Of a DNA stretch of 64,000 bases, positions 45,192-54,613 are shown one piece after another. A program made the position numbers and the translations under genes. Each line of letters begins with the position of its first letter. Positions within the stretch are counted from its first letter, which is position 1. This stretch comes from Roseimaritima multifibrata (GTDB lineage: Bacteria; Planctomycetota; Planctomycetia; Pirellulales; Pirellulaceae). The stretch is taken from contig NZ_CP036262.1 in the NCBI RefSeq assembly GCF_007741495.1, positions 4,774,001 through 4,838,000 on the forward strand. The letters are read 5' to 3'. The notes under the pieces were generated by a model. It ran no database searches. It worked only from the letters and a program-made list of their open reading frames with translations, and was not told where the DNA came from.

Positions 45192-46013
45192 TTACGGAAG
45201 TTCGCCCGCTGCCAATCGGTCATTAAAATCGATTAAGACAGGCACTAAATCGGCAACACTTTCGACGATACGATGAGCCCCTGCTTGCTTCAAAGAGGCT
45301 GCGGCGGCGTCGATTTTTTCCGTTTGCTCAGGCTTTCCCAGGCCGTCCCATTCCGCTTCCGACAGGCCCACTCCGTTGCCCGTCCGTGTGACTCCGACGG
45401 TCCAGCACCCGGCATTTCGCCCCGCTTCGATTCCCACAACCGTGTCATCAACCTTAACGATCCGCCAGAGTGGAAAGACCTCCATCTGCAAGGCCGCCTG
45501 ATAGATCAAATAGGGGGCAGGACGGCCTGCGGGCGCGTCCTCCACTCCCAGTGCACAATCGGGAACGTAGCCTTGTTCGGCAGCAGCGGCGGCAACAATT
45601 TGCAAAAGTTCGCGAGTATAGCCCGTCGTGGAACCGATCTTCAGACCTTGCTCGCGACACCAATGAATCGTTTCACAAACGCCTTCGATCATCTGACTAT
45701 GATTGCCCAATGTCTTTTTTTGCAGCGGCAAAAAATCATTGTACATCGCTTCGATTTGGTCATTGGTTATCGAAGCTCCATCGTGAATCGCCCGCCAGAG
45801 GGCATCCACTTCAGGCATCGCTGCCACGGCTGCGATGTGATCCCGTTTGGCTCGGCCCATCGGTTCGCGAGCCTGTGCCGCCGTGATATCGACGCCACGT
45901 TGACGAAAGATTTCGACAAAAACCGACGCCGGCGCACAGCTCCCAAAGTCGATCGTCGTGCCGGCCCAATCGAGAATAACGGCTTTCAGCTGCGGCACTT
46001 CTTGAGAACTCAT
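45192..46013 (-). CDS. phnX: Phosphonoacetaldehyde hydrolase
   Basis: It splits phosphonoacetaldehyde into acetaldehyde and phosphate, the last step of 2-aminoethylphosphonate breakdown. From the ATG at 46013 it has 273 residues. As a HAD-family member it has D15 in ILDWAGTTIDFG, the Schiff-base Lys region PMGRAKRDHI (K56), GSTTGYTRELL and VKVDDTVVGIEAGRNAG. The start overlaps the stop of the FAD oxidoreductase gene as ATGA. No phnW transaminase is in the window. Confidence 0.94.
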   Translation of the reverse strand: MSSQEVPQLKAVILDWAGTTIDFGSCAPASVFVEIFRQRGVDITAAQAREPMGRAKRDHIAAVAAMPEVDALWRAIHDGASITNDQIEAMYNDFLPLQKKTLGNHSQMIEGVCETIHWCREQGLKIGSTTGYTRELLQIVAAAAAEQGYVPDCALGVEDAPAGRPAPYLIYQAALQMEVFPLWRIVKVDDTVVGIEAGRNAGCWTVGVTRTGNGVGLSEAEWDGLGKPEQTEKIDAAAASLKQAGAHRIVESVADLVPVLIDFNDRLAAGELP

Positions 46014-47188
46014 ATTTCCATTTCCTGTGAGGTCTGTTCTTTCCAAAATTGATCGGCCCAACCAAAAGACATCGTCATTCCCGCTCCGCCGGGAGCCACA
46101 CACACACGCACCCCTGGCTGGGGCTGAGCGGAATAGATGACATTGCCAGGGAACTTAGCATAAACGCCATGCCACCGGGCTTCGATGTCCCAGCTGGGAA
46201 GCTGGAACTGCTTTTGCACTTCCCGCAAAATCAAACGGTCAATCATTGTTTTATCGAAGGGGCTATCGGTCTGCTCGTATTCATGAGAATCCCCCAACAC
46301 GACCTGTCCCAATTCATTCTGCGAAGCCATCACATGAACCCCAAACCGATCCAGTTCCGGACTCTCTTCTTGAATCCGTTGCTGAAGCCGGGGAAGGGAA
46401 GGGCACTGCAAAAAAGACTCGTAATGACGGAGCGTCAATCCACTCGCCAGGTGTGGGCCCAATCGCCAGCCATCGGGCTGAGCCGAAGTTCGCATCATTT
46501 GCAGCTTACAAACCTTCAGATCGATTTCCCGAAACGCTTCCGGGAGAAGCGTTTGAAAATCGCTCCCGCTGCAAACGACGATTTGGTCGGCCTGCCAGGA
46601 CCGCCCATCGCTGGCCAGCAATCGATTCCCATCGATATGCGAGACCGCCGTGTTGAAACGGCATTCGACCTGATAGGTAGCCTCCAGCCATCCAGGAATT
46701 CGCGCGATCGCTTGCGGAGGATTCACGCACAATTCAGCGGGGCTCCACATCGCTCCGCGCAGTCCAGTCGGCTGAGCTGCCGAAGTCTTTCGCATGGTTT
46801 GTTCGGGATCGAATAGTTCAACACCATTTCCTACGGATTCATTCTGTTGAACATATTCCTGCAGGACGCTCCATTCGTCGTCATGATGTGCCAGGTGAAG
46901 CGAGCCGCATCGGTTCACCCATACATCCGCGTGCTCCCCTAGATGCATCCACAACTCTCTCGACCGCAAAGCCATCTGGTACCGCTCACCAGCGGGCTGT
47001 CCGATCGGCCACACCATTCCGAAATTGCGGACCGAAGCTCCAGTGGCAAGGGGAGAACGTTCTAACAGAACGACTCGCAACCCTCGTGCAGCGGCCATCC
47101 ATGCATTGGCCAAGCCGACGATCCCAGCTCCGACAACCGCCACATCGAAGGTTTCAGAAGGTGAACGAAAAGCCAGTGATTCGGACAT
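46010..47188 (-). CDS. hpnW: FAD-dependent oxidoreductase of the phosphonate pathway (HpnW-type)
   Basis: This DAO-family flavoprotein belongs to the TIGR03364 type that co-occurs with phnX and is proposed to deaminate 2-aminoethylphosphonate or a methylated form oxidatively. From the ATG at 47188 it has 392 residues. The FAD fold is seen in DVAVVGAGIVGLANAWMAAA near 14-33. A conserved C-terminus has VCVAPGGAGMTMSFGWADQF. It is upstream of phnX with ATGA overlap, which replaces the phnW step. A palindrome in its promoter region looks like an operator. Confidence 0.88.
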   Translation of the reverse strand: MSESLAFRSPSETFDVAVVGAGIVGLANAWMAAARGLRVVLLERSPLATGASVRNFGMVWPIGQPAGERYQMALRSRELWMHLGEHADVWVNRCGSLHLAHHDDEWSVLQEYVQQNESVGNGVELFDPEQTMRKTSAAQPTGLRGAMWSPAELCVNPPQAIARIPGWLEATYQVECRFNTAVSHIDGNRLLASDGRSWQADQIVVCSGSDFQTLLPEAFREIDLKVCKLQMMRTSAQPDGWRLGPHLASGLTLRHYESFLQCPSLPRLQQRIQEESPELDRFGVHVMASQNELGQVVLGDSHEYEQTDSPFDKTMIDRLILREVQKQFQLPSWDIEARWHGVYAKFPGNVIYSAQPQPGVRVCVAPGGAGMTMSFGWADQFWKEQTSQEMEI

Positions 47189-47219
47189 TTGGTTTTGCTC
47201 TACTTTCCAAATTTTTTGG

Positions 47220-47239
47220 TTGGTTGTGCGGACAACCAA
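47220..47239. promoter_or_regulatory. Palindromic operator-like site before the phosphonate operon
   Basis: TTGGTTGT, a 4-nt GCGG spacer, then ACAACCAA form an 8-bp perfect inverted repeat. It lies 32 bp upstream of the hpnW start and 191 bp from the divergent transporter gene, in a place suited to a regulator acting on both. Confidence 0.55.
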
Positions 47240-47430
47240 CACTATAAACATTCAAGCAGTGGACGACGGAGGTAGCTTATCGCATCCCTTTCCGAACCCA
47301 ACCCGTGACCGGCAACCTTAACGCAAACTTCACCGGTTAAGACTGGCATCCGCAACAGGCAACTGTTTTACTTGCGACACCGCATCGCCAGCGACACGCT
47401 TCGACCCCTCCGGCTCTTTGGAAAGACGTA

Positions 47431-48753
47431 ATGGGCACCGATCCCGCACCCGCTTCGGCCTCCTCTCAAACGCTCCCCACAACCCCGTCAGGCGGGGAAG
47501 CCAAAGGACGAGAAATGCTTTGGGCGGTGGTCGCTGCCTTCGGAACGTACTTTTGCATGTACGCCTTTCGCAAACCTTTTGCAGTGGCTCAGTTTGATGG
47601 GCTGCACGTCGGCGACTGGGATTACAAAGTGATCGCGGTCGCTTCACAGGTGCTCGGTTACACGCTTTCCAAATTCATCGGGATCAAAGTCCTGACGGAA
47701 TTAAAACCTAACCGTAGGGCTTGGTCGATCATCGCATTGATCCTGCTGGCGGAACTGGCGTTGATTCTGCTGGCGATCGTTCCGGCCCCTTGGAATTTGT
47801 TCTGTTTGTTCCTGAATGGTTTGCCACTGGGGATGGTCTTCGGATTGGTGATCAGTTTTCTGGAGGGACGGCGACAAACCGAAGCGTTGGCGGCGATCCT
47901 CTGTACCAGTTTCATCCTCGCGGATGGATTCACCAAGTCGGTTGGCAAACTGTTGCTTGATTCAGGGGTCTCGCAGTTTTGGATGCCGGCCGGTGTCGGC
48001 ATCCTCTTCCTCCTCCCATTACTTGGTTTCGTATGGATGCTAAGCGGCGTCAAGCAACCCAGCAAACGAGACATTGTCGCCAGAAGTGAACGGGTTCAGA
48101 TGACTTCCCAAGACCGCAAATCCTTCATCATCCGTTATGCAGGGGGACTTATCCCGCTGCTGATGATGTACCTGATGGTCACGGTGGTGCGAAGCATTCG
48201 CTCCGATTTTGCCCCGGAGATTTGGGGCAGCCTAGGTGTCACCACAACCCCCGAACTGTTCAGCTTTTCTGAGCTATGGGTCGGATTGGCGGTCACTTTG
48301 GCAAATGGATTTGCAGTACTGATCACCAACAACTACCGCGCCTTCCGCGTCGCAATTCTAATTTGCATCACCGGTTCTGGTTTGCTACTTGCCGCTTCCC
48401 TTGGACAACACACCGGCCATCTAAGCGGCTTTACTTTCATGGTCTTAATCGGCATCGGTCTGTACCTTCCCTATGTCGCAACTCACACCACGCTCTTCGA
48501 GCGGATGCTTGCGATTACCCGCGACCGCGGTAGCCTGGTGTTTCTAATGTACCTAGCCGATGCGATCGGCTACCTCGGATACGTGGCGGTGATGCTGGCA
48601 CGCAATGCGTTGGATCCAGGAGGAGACTTCATGGTCTTTTTCTTGCCGATGTGTTACATCACAGGCGGGTTGTCGATTACCTGCATGCTCGCCTGTCAAT
48701 TCTATTTCTCGCGGCAACAACAACTAGCGTACGCCCGCAGCCTGGCTCTCTGA
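47431..48753 (+). CDS. MFS-type transporter divergent from the phosphonate genes
   Basis: This is an integral membrane protein of 440 residues with about 11-12 hydrophobic segments, beginning LWAVVAAFGTYFCMYAFRKP. It resembles the DUF5690 group, whose members I recall near phnX-type genes. It could import a phosphonate or an organophosphate (GlpT/UhpT-like RKP signature in the first helix). It is divergent from hpnW across a 242-bp region with a palindrome. Its 3' end overlaps the convergent DASS gene by 30 bp. Confidence 0.82.
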   Translation: MGTDPAPASASSQTLPTTPSGGEAKGREMLWAVVAAFGTYFCMYAFRKPFAVAQFDGLHVGDWDYKVIAVASQVLGYTLSKFIGIKVLTELKPNRRAWSIIALILLAELALILLAIVPAPWNLFCLFLNGLPLGMVFGLVISFLEGRRQTEALAAILCTSFILADGFTKSVGKLLLDSGVSQFWMPAGVGILFLLPLLGFVWMLSGVKQPSKRDIVARSERVQMTSQDRKSFIIRYAGGLIPLLMMYLMVTVVRSIRSDFAPEIWGSLGVTTTPELFSFSELWVGLAVTLANGFAVLITNNYRAFRVAILICITGSGLLLAASLGQHTGHLSGFTFMVLIGIGLYLPYVATHTTLFERMLAITRDRGSLVFLMYLADAIGYLGYVAVMLARNALDPGGDFMVFFLPMCYITGGLSITCMLACQFYFSRQQQLAYARSLAL

Positions 48754-50244
48754 CGGCACGGCGGCTTCACTGGCAGCCGGCTCTCGGTCTGAAGTCGGAA
48801 TCAAGAAGTAACAGACGGTCGAGATCAAGAATGCAGCGATCAAGTTAAGCCCCAAACCGGTCCGAGCCATCTGCTGCGTCGATAGACTTCCGGTCGCAAA
48901 CACGATCGTGTTAGGAGGCGAGGCAACGGGCAGCATGAATGCACAGCTTGCACTGATCGCGGCAGGATACAAAATCAATTCGTACGGGAGCCCACTGACG
49001 ATCGACATCCCGCCTAAAACGGGCAGCAACAATGACGTGGTTGCGGTGCCGCTGGTGATTTCCGTTAAAAAGGTAACAACCAAGCAGAGGACCAACATCA
49101 ATAGCCACGGGGGTTGATCGGCGATACGACTTAGCTGAGTCCCCACGATCTGGCTGAGGCCGCTGGTTTCGAATCCCTGCGCCAACGCCAGCCCGCCGCC
49201 AAACATCAGCAAAATCCCCCAAGGGACGCGCGATGTCGCTTTCCAATCGAGCAATCTTTCCGTGCAACGAGGCGGAGCCTCTTCGGAATCGTCGCGGACA
49301 GGCTCCGCTGGTTTGTCTCCGGCGGGAACAATGAACAACGCAAGTGACGCAGCCAAAGCGATGGTCGCATCGTTGATCATCGAGCGGCCGTCGCTGTCCG
49401 TCACAGGAATCCAACTGGACCACCCGCCTGCAGGAGCCGCACGGAACACCCAAGCCAATGCGGTCACCACGAAAATGATCAGAACACGGACCTCACTTTG
49501 CCGCCAGACTCCCACATCGGGCATCTGAATCGAGTGGGCGCCTTCCAATTTCCGAGTGATCCACAGCCAGGTGACTGGAAGCAAGACTAAGACGATTGGC
49601 AGAGTGACTTGCATCCAATCGAAAAACGTCACCTCATGGCCAAAGGTTTCTTGCACATATCCGACCATCAGGACGTTTGGGGGCGTGCCGATCGGTGTTC
49701 CCATCCCTCCGATACTGGCGGCGTAAGCGATTCCCAGCAACAGCGCCGTCCGCAGGGCATGGTCGTCTTCAATCTGTGAAAGGATCGCCATTGCAATGGG
49801 CAACATCATCAGAGCGGTTGCCGTGTTGCTGATCCACATCGACAGTCCCGCGGTCGCCAACATCACCCCCAGCACTAATCGCCGCCCATTACTCCCTCCA
49901 ACGGCCCGCACCAAATAGAGCGCCAAGCGACGATGGGCGCCACACTTTTCCATCCCTGCAGACAAGAAGGCGCCCCCTAACAACAACAGGATCATCGAAT
50001 GCCCGTAAGCCCCGGCGACGTCGGAAGCGCTAAGAACGCCGAGGACCGGAAACGCCACAAACGGCACGATCCCAACAACGGCAAGATCCAATGTTTCAAG
50101 GATCCACCATACGGCACAAAGCGTAGCGACCCCAGCGCAACAAGAGGCTTCCCAGGAGATATCGCTTTGAAAACAAAAAACAAAAACGAGAACAGCCAAA
50201 ATGGGGCCGCCCATTAAGCCGATGGCCTGACGAGAAATAGACAA
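48724..50244 (-). CDS. DASS-family (SLC13) anion symporter
   Basis: This sodium-coupled dicarboxylate or sulfate/phosphate transporter has 506 residues and about 11-12 membrane segments. The family signatures are seen: MWISNTATALMMLP in the first half and LPVASPPNTIVFATGS in the second, each with the SNT/SPPNT loop used for substrate and sodium. PIGTPPNVLMVG is also present. The TTG at 50244 is kept because RQAIGLMGGP fits the family N-terminus; an ATG at 50214 is the alternative. Substrate cannot be told from the sequence. Confidence 0.9.
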   Translation of the reverse strand: MSISRQAIGLMGGPILAVLVFVFCFQSDISWEASCCAGVATLCAVWWILETLDLAVVGIVPFVAFPVLGVLSASDVAGAYGHSMILLLLGGAFLSAGMEKCGAHRRLALYLVRAVGGSNGRRLVLGVMLATAGLSMWISNTATALMMLPIAMAILSQIEDDHALRTALLLGIAYAASIGGMGTPIGTPPNVLMVGYVQETFGHEVTFFDWMQVTLPIVLVLLPVTWLWITRKLEGAHSIQMPDVGVWRQSEVRVLIIFVVTALAWVFRAAPAGGWSSWIPVTDSDGRSMINDATIALAASLALFIVPAGDKPAEPVRDDSEEAPPRCTERLLDWKATSRVPWGILLMFGGGLALAQGFETSGLSQIVGTQLSRIADQPPWLLMLVLCLVVTFLTEITSGTATTSLLLPVLGGMSIVSGLPYELILYPAAISASCAFMLPVASPPNTIVFATGSLSTQQMARTGLGLNLIAAFLISTVCYFLIPTSDREPAASEAAVPSESQAAGVR

Positions 50245-50358
50245 GAGTGGAACCGTGTTTGGGAATCATCGAGGAAAGGGGAGGGCGGCCTATTGTAGCG
50301 GGCAGCAGCACCGTTCGCCTTCGCCAACGGGCTGGCGGAGAAGGAACCAGCCATTGCC

Positions 50359-50482
50359 GTAGCTCCGCCTCTCCGAGGCGGAGAGTTTGCTCAGCACGAG
50401 TCTCGGAGAGACTCGACTACGTAGCTCCGCCTCTCCGAGGCGGAGAGCTTGCTCAGCACGAGTCTCGGAGAGACTCGACTAC
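50359..50482. repeat. Two tandem copies of a 62-bp double-hairpin repeat
   Basis: Units at 50359-50420 and 50421-50482 differ at one base. Each has one hairpin CTCCGCCTC-TCC-GAGGCGGAG and a second GAGTCTC-GGA-GAGACTC, joined by a spacer with GTTTGCTCAGCAC or GCTTGCTCAGCAC. More copies are at 59570-59910 and 62925-63290. Confidence 0.92.
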
Positions 50483-50493
50483 GCTTGCGGCGA

Positions 50494-51849
50494 CTAACGG
50501 GTCGCGGGGGCATCGATTGGCAAGAGGACTGAAACCGTGGTTCCTTTGCCTGCGTGACTATCAAATTTGATTTGGCCTCCTAACTTGGCGATCAAGTTGC
50601 GAGTCAAAAACAGCCCCAGCCCCATTCCTCGTCCGGGCTCTTTCGTCGTAAAAAACGGTTCACCGATTCGTCCCAACACAGCACTCGACATCCCTTCTCC
50701 GAAATCATCGATTTTCAGCAGAATCTGATCACCTTCTAGGCAAGCTTCGATCCGCACACGGGATTCGGGACCGCCCGCATCAAGGCCGTTGTGAATCAGG
50801 TTTCGAATCGCCTGTGCAACCGCTTCCTGCGGCAACCACAACACCTGTTGCTCGACCGATTCCGGTCCATCAACAACATCGACACGATGAGGATCTCGGA
50901 CTCCATCCAGCGTGGTATCGATCAAATCTTCCACTGTTGTCCGCTGCCAACTCTGCCCTGATTGGTCTCCTGCGGCGGCGCGCATTCGCAGCAATATTTG
51001 CCGGCACGATTCCAATTCATGATCGATCAGTTTCAAATCATGCTCAACGGTAGGCGGCGTCTGACACTCTTCCAGGTGCCGCCCCAGTTCACGGACCACG
51101 ACATCGATGGTCGAAAGCGGAGTCGCCAATTCATGGGCAGCTCCGGCGGCTAATGTCGTCAACCCTTCCAGTTGGCGACTTCGCGTCCGTTCTTCCTCCG
51201 AGCGGCGTAGTTGCTGTTGCCGACGCGTCAATTCGGCTGCGGTATGGGTGACAAAAAAGGTGACAACTGCCGCACAAGTCGTAAACGCGATCGCCAAGCC
51301 GAGCGTCGACACATGCGAAGCGACCCCCAACGGAGGCAGAACAATCTGCTCAAGAGGCCGATAAAATTCCAGCAAGGCGGTATGCGCGACGATCGCAAAC
51401 GCGGTCAGCCCCCAAGCCCAGCGAGGCCTTAAGATGACCCCGCCAACGGCTAAGTTGACAAAGTAAAACAACGCAAATGGATTGACGGCGCCGCCGGTGA
51501 AATAGAGCATTGCCGTCAACGTTCCCAGGTCAAGCAACATCAGGCCTGGCGGGACAAGATCCGCAGATCGATGGCTTTTGTCACGGGCCGGTAAAGAGAT
51601 TTCGGCCGAACTGCTGACCCACCGCTTGGACCGCCACAGCCAGATTCCAAAGACCAGATTCGTACTTGCGGTCAATCCAATCAACAGCAGCAGAGGAACC
51701 AGCGGGATGTGGGAATCGACCACGCCCCAAGCGATCGCAACCGTGATCAACTGCCCCAGCACGGCCATCCACCGCAACTGCAGCAACCAGGTCGAGGTCC
51801 CAAACTGCGGGCTTAAATGAACTCCCAAATTCCAGGCCGAGACGTTCAT
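50494..51849 (-). CDS. RegB/PrrB-type redox-sensing histidine kinase
   Basis: This kinase is like RegB, which senses the quinone pool and controls photosynthesis or respiration genes in proteobacteria. From the ATG at 51849 it has 451 residues with six hydrophobic segments in the first 205. The RegB quinone-site heptapeptide GGxxNPF is present as GGAVNPF (119-125). The H-box is LAAGAAHELATPLSTI (H239). The ATPase domain has NLIHNGLDAGG, DDFGEGM and GRGMGLGLFL. The redox-active Cys of RegB is not evident. No RegA-type gene is adjacent. It lies 46 bp after the UVR gene. Confidence 0.87.
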   Translation of the reverse strand: MNVSAWNLGVHLSPQFGTSTWLLQLRWMAVLGQLITVAIAWGVVDSHIPLVPLLLLIGLTASTNLVFGIWLWRSKRWVSSSAEISLPARDKSHRSADLVPPGLMLLDLGTLTAMLYFTGGAVNPFALFYFVNLAVGGVILRPRWAWGLTAFAIVAHTALLEFYRPLEQIVLPPLGVASHVSTLGLAIAFTTCAAVVTFFVTHTAAELTRRQQQLRRSEEERTRSRQLEGLTTLAAGAAHELATPLSTIDVVVRELGRHLEECQTPPTVEHDLKLIDHELESCRQILLRMRAAAGDQSGQSWQRTTVEDLIDTTLDGVRDPHRVDVVDGPESVEQQVLWLPQEAVAQAIRNLIHNGLDAGGPESRVRIEACLEGDQILLKIDDFGEGMSSAVLGRIGEPFFTTKEPGRGMGLGLFLTRNLIAKLGGQIKFDSHAGKGTTVSVLLPIDAPATR

Positions 51850-51895
51850 AGGAGCCTCTCCGCCAAGGAGTTCATCTGCACTTTCACGAGAAACC

Positions 51896-52630
51896 TTAGA
51901 TCGCATCGCGACGAGCCAACTCGTCACGCAACTTTGCGGCTAATTCGTATTTTTCTTCAGCGACAGCCGCATCAAGGCGTTCGACCAGCGTGCTTCCGAC
52001 GGAGTATTCCTTGCGGAGGGCTTCCCGCAATCCTTCCAACCGTTGGACCAATTCATCCGTTTCGAAGTGCTCTTCGATTTCATGTTGAATGAAAATCTGG
52101 CGAATCGATTCCAAACCAGCATTAAAAGCTTGAATGGCCGCCTCGGGTCCATTTTCTTCCAACTCCGCCAAGGCATACGCCTGCGTCCGCTGAAACCAAA
52201 CAAACGGGCGGTATTCTTCGTGCGTCACGGTCCATTCTTCGTCCGGCGAAAGCCTGGTCGCGATGTCCATCAGCCCAAGCGTATGATCGGCGTCGATAAC
52301 CGCATTCTGGTAAGATTCCAGCCGAAGCCAGCAAATCCTGCGATGGTACATCTGCATGAATTCGCGGTCGACTTCGTTGCACTCTTCCTCAGTAAGGGTG
52401 AATTCCCCTTCTTCAATTTCTCGCTTGCTTAAGTATTCGAGAAACGAGGTGCATTCGAAAGGCCGAGTTCCGTCGGGGCGACCCGTTGTTTCCAGCTGCA
52501 GGATCCCCATATCCACCCGCATCTGCACCACTTCACGACCGTCGGCTCCTTTGATGATTCGGACCGATAGCGCAGACGGATCGTAGGGCCATTGCTGAAG
52601 TAGAGAATCGATGTGACGCGGACGCTTCAT
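51896..52630 (-). CDS. UVR-motif protein
   Basis: From the ATG at 52630 it has 244 residues. Helical segments fill the middle (RAQAYA-like TPR pattern around FQRTQAYALAELEENGPEAA). The C-terminus has a UvrB/UvrC motif: LVERLDAAVAEEKYELAAKL followed by RDELARRD. UVR motifs mediate contact between UvrB and UvrC, but the same motif occurs in other small proteins such as ClpC-associated McsA. Its role is unknown. It is encoded before regB on the same strand. A longer in-frame start at 52747 is less likely. Confidence 0.82.
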   Translation of the reverse strand: MKRPRHIDSLLQQWPYDPSALSVRIIKGADGREVVQMRVDMGILQLETTGRPDGTRPFECTSFLEYLSKREIEEGEFTLTEEECNEVDREFMQMYHRRICWLRLESYQNAVIDADHTLGLMDIATRLSPDEEWTVTHEEYRPFVWFQRTQAYALAELEENGPEAAIQAFNAGLESIRQIFIQHEIEEHFETDELVQRLEGLREALRKEYSVGSTLVERLDAAVAEEKYELAAKLRDELARRDAI

Positions 52631-52896
52631 AAGCCCTGACAAAATTAGGCGAAAACGGTTGAATAGCGGGCTCGATGCTGTAATGGCCGAACCCCTGGGA
52701 AGTTGGGAGTTCCCAGTATACCAAGCTGGGCTCTTCCGAGAAGACATCCCCCTGCAGAGCAGGCATAGGGCTCCCTCCCAACCAGCGCAACCGGACCAAC
52801 CGCCCCAGCAGTCCGATTTTCCGCAATCCAGTCCTTTCGAAACAGGTACGATTTTGACCGACTCCGAAGCCTAACCTACGGATTTAGGAGGAAATA

Positions 52897-54459
52897 GTGT
52901 TTCATGCCAAATCCGAGCGAACTACGCTCCGGCATTGGGCACAAGCCCCACTAGTAAAACGTCAAATGGCCCGCAGAAATAGAAATCACAAATCTCCGAA
53001 ATCGCCTACCCGGTCCCCTCAGGCCTCGGGCACCGTTGCGGCTACCCAAACCCCAGATGCAAACGCCCCAAGTGACGACACCCTAACCCCACTCGACCAT
53101 TCGAACGGGGACACGCCGGACGCTCCCGCAGCGGAAGCCGGGACTCCCGACGCCGACGCGACCAAGGGGTCGATTCGCAGTCAAATTCGCTCACAAAGGC
53201 CCGAGAAGAAAACAGCAGCCTCTCCATCAGCCGTCGAAGTTGATGTGATCCGCGAACGTTTATCGGCCATTCAAACGTTGTTGACCGAGACGAATCCCAC
53301 TGCTGAAACGGACGACAATTCGTTGTCGGAATTACTGGAATTCAGCGACAAACTGGATGCGAAGGAAGAATCGCTTTGGTTGCGAGAAGCGGAATTGGCC
53401 TCCCGCGAAGCCGACCTGACCGCAAGGCGAAGAACCCTCGCTCGTCAGCTGCGCGCCGAACAGAGACGGGCAAGCGACGACAAAATCGCCGACCTGCACG
53501 AAAAAACGACCAGCATCGAATCGATCCTGCAGCGATACGCATCTTGCGTCGAAAATATCGAACAAGCCAACGTGTCGATGGCGGCCGAACAAGGCACGTC
53601 AGACAGTGAACGCGAACAGCTGACCATTGATCTGCAGGCGAAATCGGAAGCTTTCGATTCCCTCTATGTCCAGTTCGAACAACAGCAAGAAGAATTGCAA
53701 TTTCTGGTGCGTGAACTGGAACTGCTGCGAGAATCGAACCTCGAACTCCAACGACACGCCGACGAACACCAGTCGGAACATCTATTCACAGAGGGTCAAC
53801 AAACCAACCTTGATCAACTCACCCAAGAACTAGATGACGCGAAGCATCGCATTGCGGACCTTGAAGCACAAAACAAAGACCTCGCCGCAAAATGCACCGA
53901 TAGTAGCATCCGAGGAAAACTGGACTTCAGCAGCGGCGGGATGAGCGAATCGCTTTCTTGGGAAGAACGCAAGCAGCTGATCCTAGCGCGGCTGGAAAAC
54001 GAAGAAGACTCTTTCAACGATGACAATTCGGATGAAGCGAAATCGACTTTGGAAGAGCTGCAGAATCTTCGTCAAACGATCATGCAAACCGACCGCGAGA
54101 TCATTTGGCGCGACAAAGAAATCAGCGAATTGCGGCAGCTCCTGGAACAGCAATCGGGGACCGTGGGCGATGTCGCCATCGGTGCCTCCGCAATCGCGAA
54201 CCTCTTGGACCAAGACGAATTGGTGCGTGAAGAACGGGAAAAATTGCTGCAAATCCAAAACGAGTGGCAAGAGAAACTACGAGCCGCAGAAATCGAGGTC
54301 TCGCTGGAAAGAGCTCGACTGGCCAGAGAACGGCAAAACATCGAAAAACGAAACAATGAACTGGAAGAACTACTCTCCGACCAAAGTCGCGAAACCGAAG
54401 TGATGATTGAAGGCAAACCCGCAAGGCGATGGCTAGCCAAGCTGGGCCTGAACGACTGA
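52897..54459 (+). CDS. Long coiled-coil protein with disordered N-terminus
   Basis: I do not recognise the family. It starts with GTG, chosen because a perfect AGGAGG (52886-52891) lies 5 nt upstream; the ATG at 52966 has no such site. The N-terminal about 110 residues are rich in Pro, Ser, Thr and Asp and probably disordered. From about 112 to 505 it is almost all coiled coil with Glu, Gln, Arg and Leu heptads. It ends with a compact RRWLAKLGLND. No membrane segment is seen. A structural role, perhaps in cell division or the cytoskeleton, is speculative. Confidence 0.78.
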   Translation: MFHAKSERTTLRHWAQAPLVKRQMARRNRNHKSPKSPTRSPQASGTVAATQTPDANAPSDDTLTPLDHSNGDTPDAPAAEAGTPDADATKGSIRSQIRSQRPEKKTAASPSAVEVDVIRERLSAIQTLLTETNPTAETDDNSLSELLEFSDKLDAKEESLWLREAELASREADLTARRRTLARQLRAEQRRASDDKIADLHEKTTSIESILQRYASCVENIEQANVSMAAEQGTSDSEREQLTIDLQAKSEAFDSLYVQFEQQQEELQFLVRELELLRESNLELQRHADEHQSEHLFTEGQQTNLDQLTQELDDAKHRIADLEAQNKDLAAKCTDSSIRGKLDFSSGGMSESLSWEERKQLILARLENEEDSFNDDNSDEAKSTLEELQNLRQTIMQTDREIIWRDKEISELRQLLEQQSGTVGDVAIGASAIANLLDQDELVREEREKLLQIQNEWQEKLRAAEIEVSLERARLARERQNIEKRNNELEELLSDQSRETEVMIEGKPARRWLAKLGLND

Positions 54460-54613
54460 TCGCCGGTCCCCAAAATCAACTGCTTCTAGTTCACGCCCCC
54501 GGTGCGTCCCAATATTGGACGGTGCAGACACGGTCTATTTTTGAGCAAGTGAAGTTAGGGAAGAAAAATAGGAACAGACGGCCAGAAGACGGAGTCTGAT
54601 CCTGCGCTGCGGT

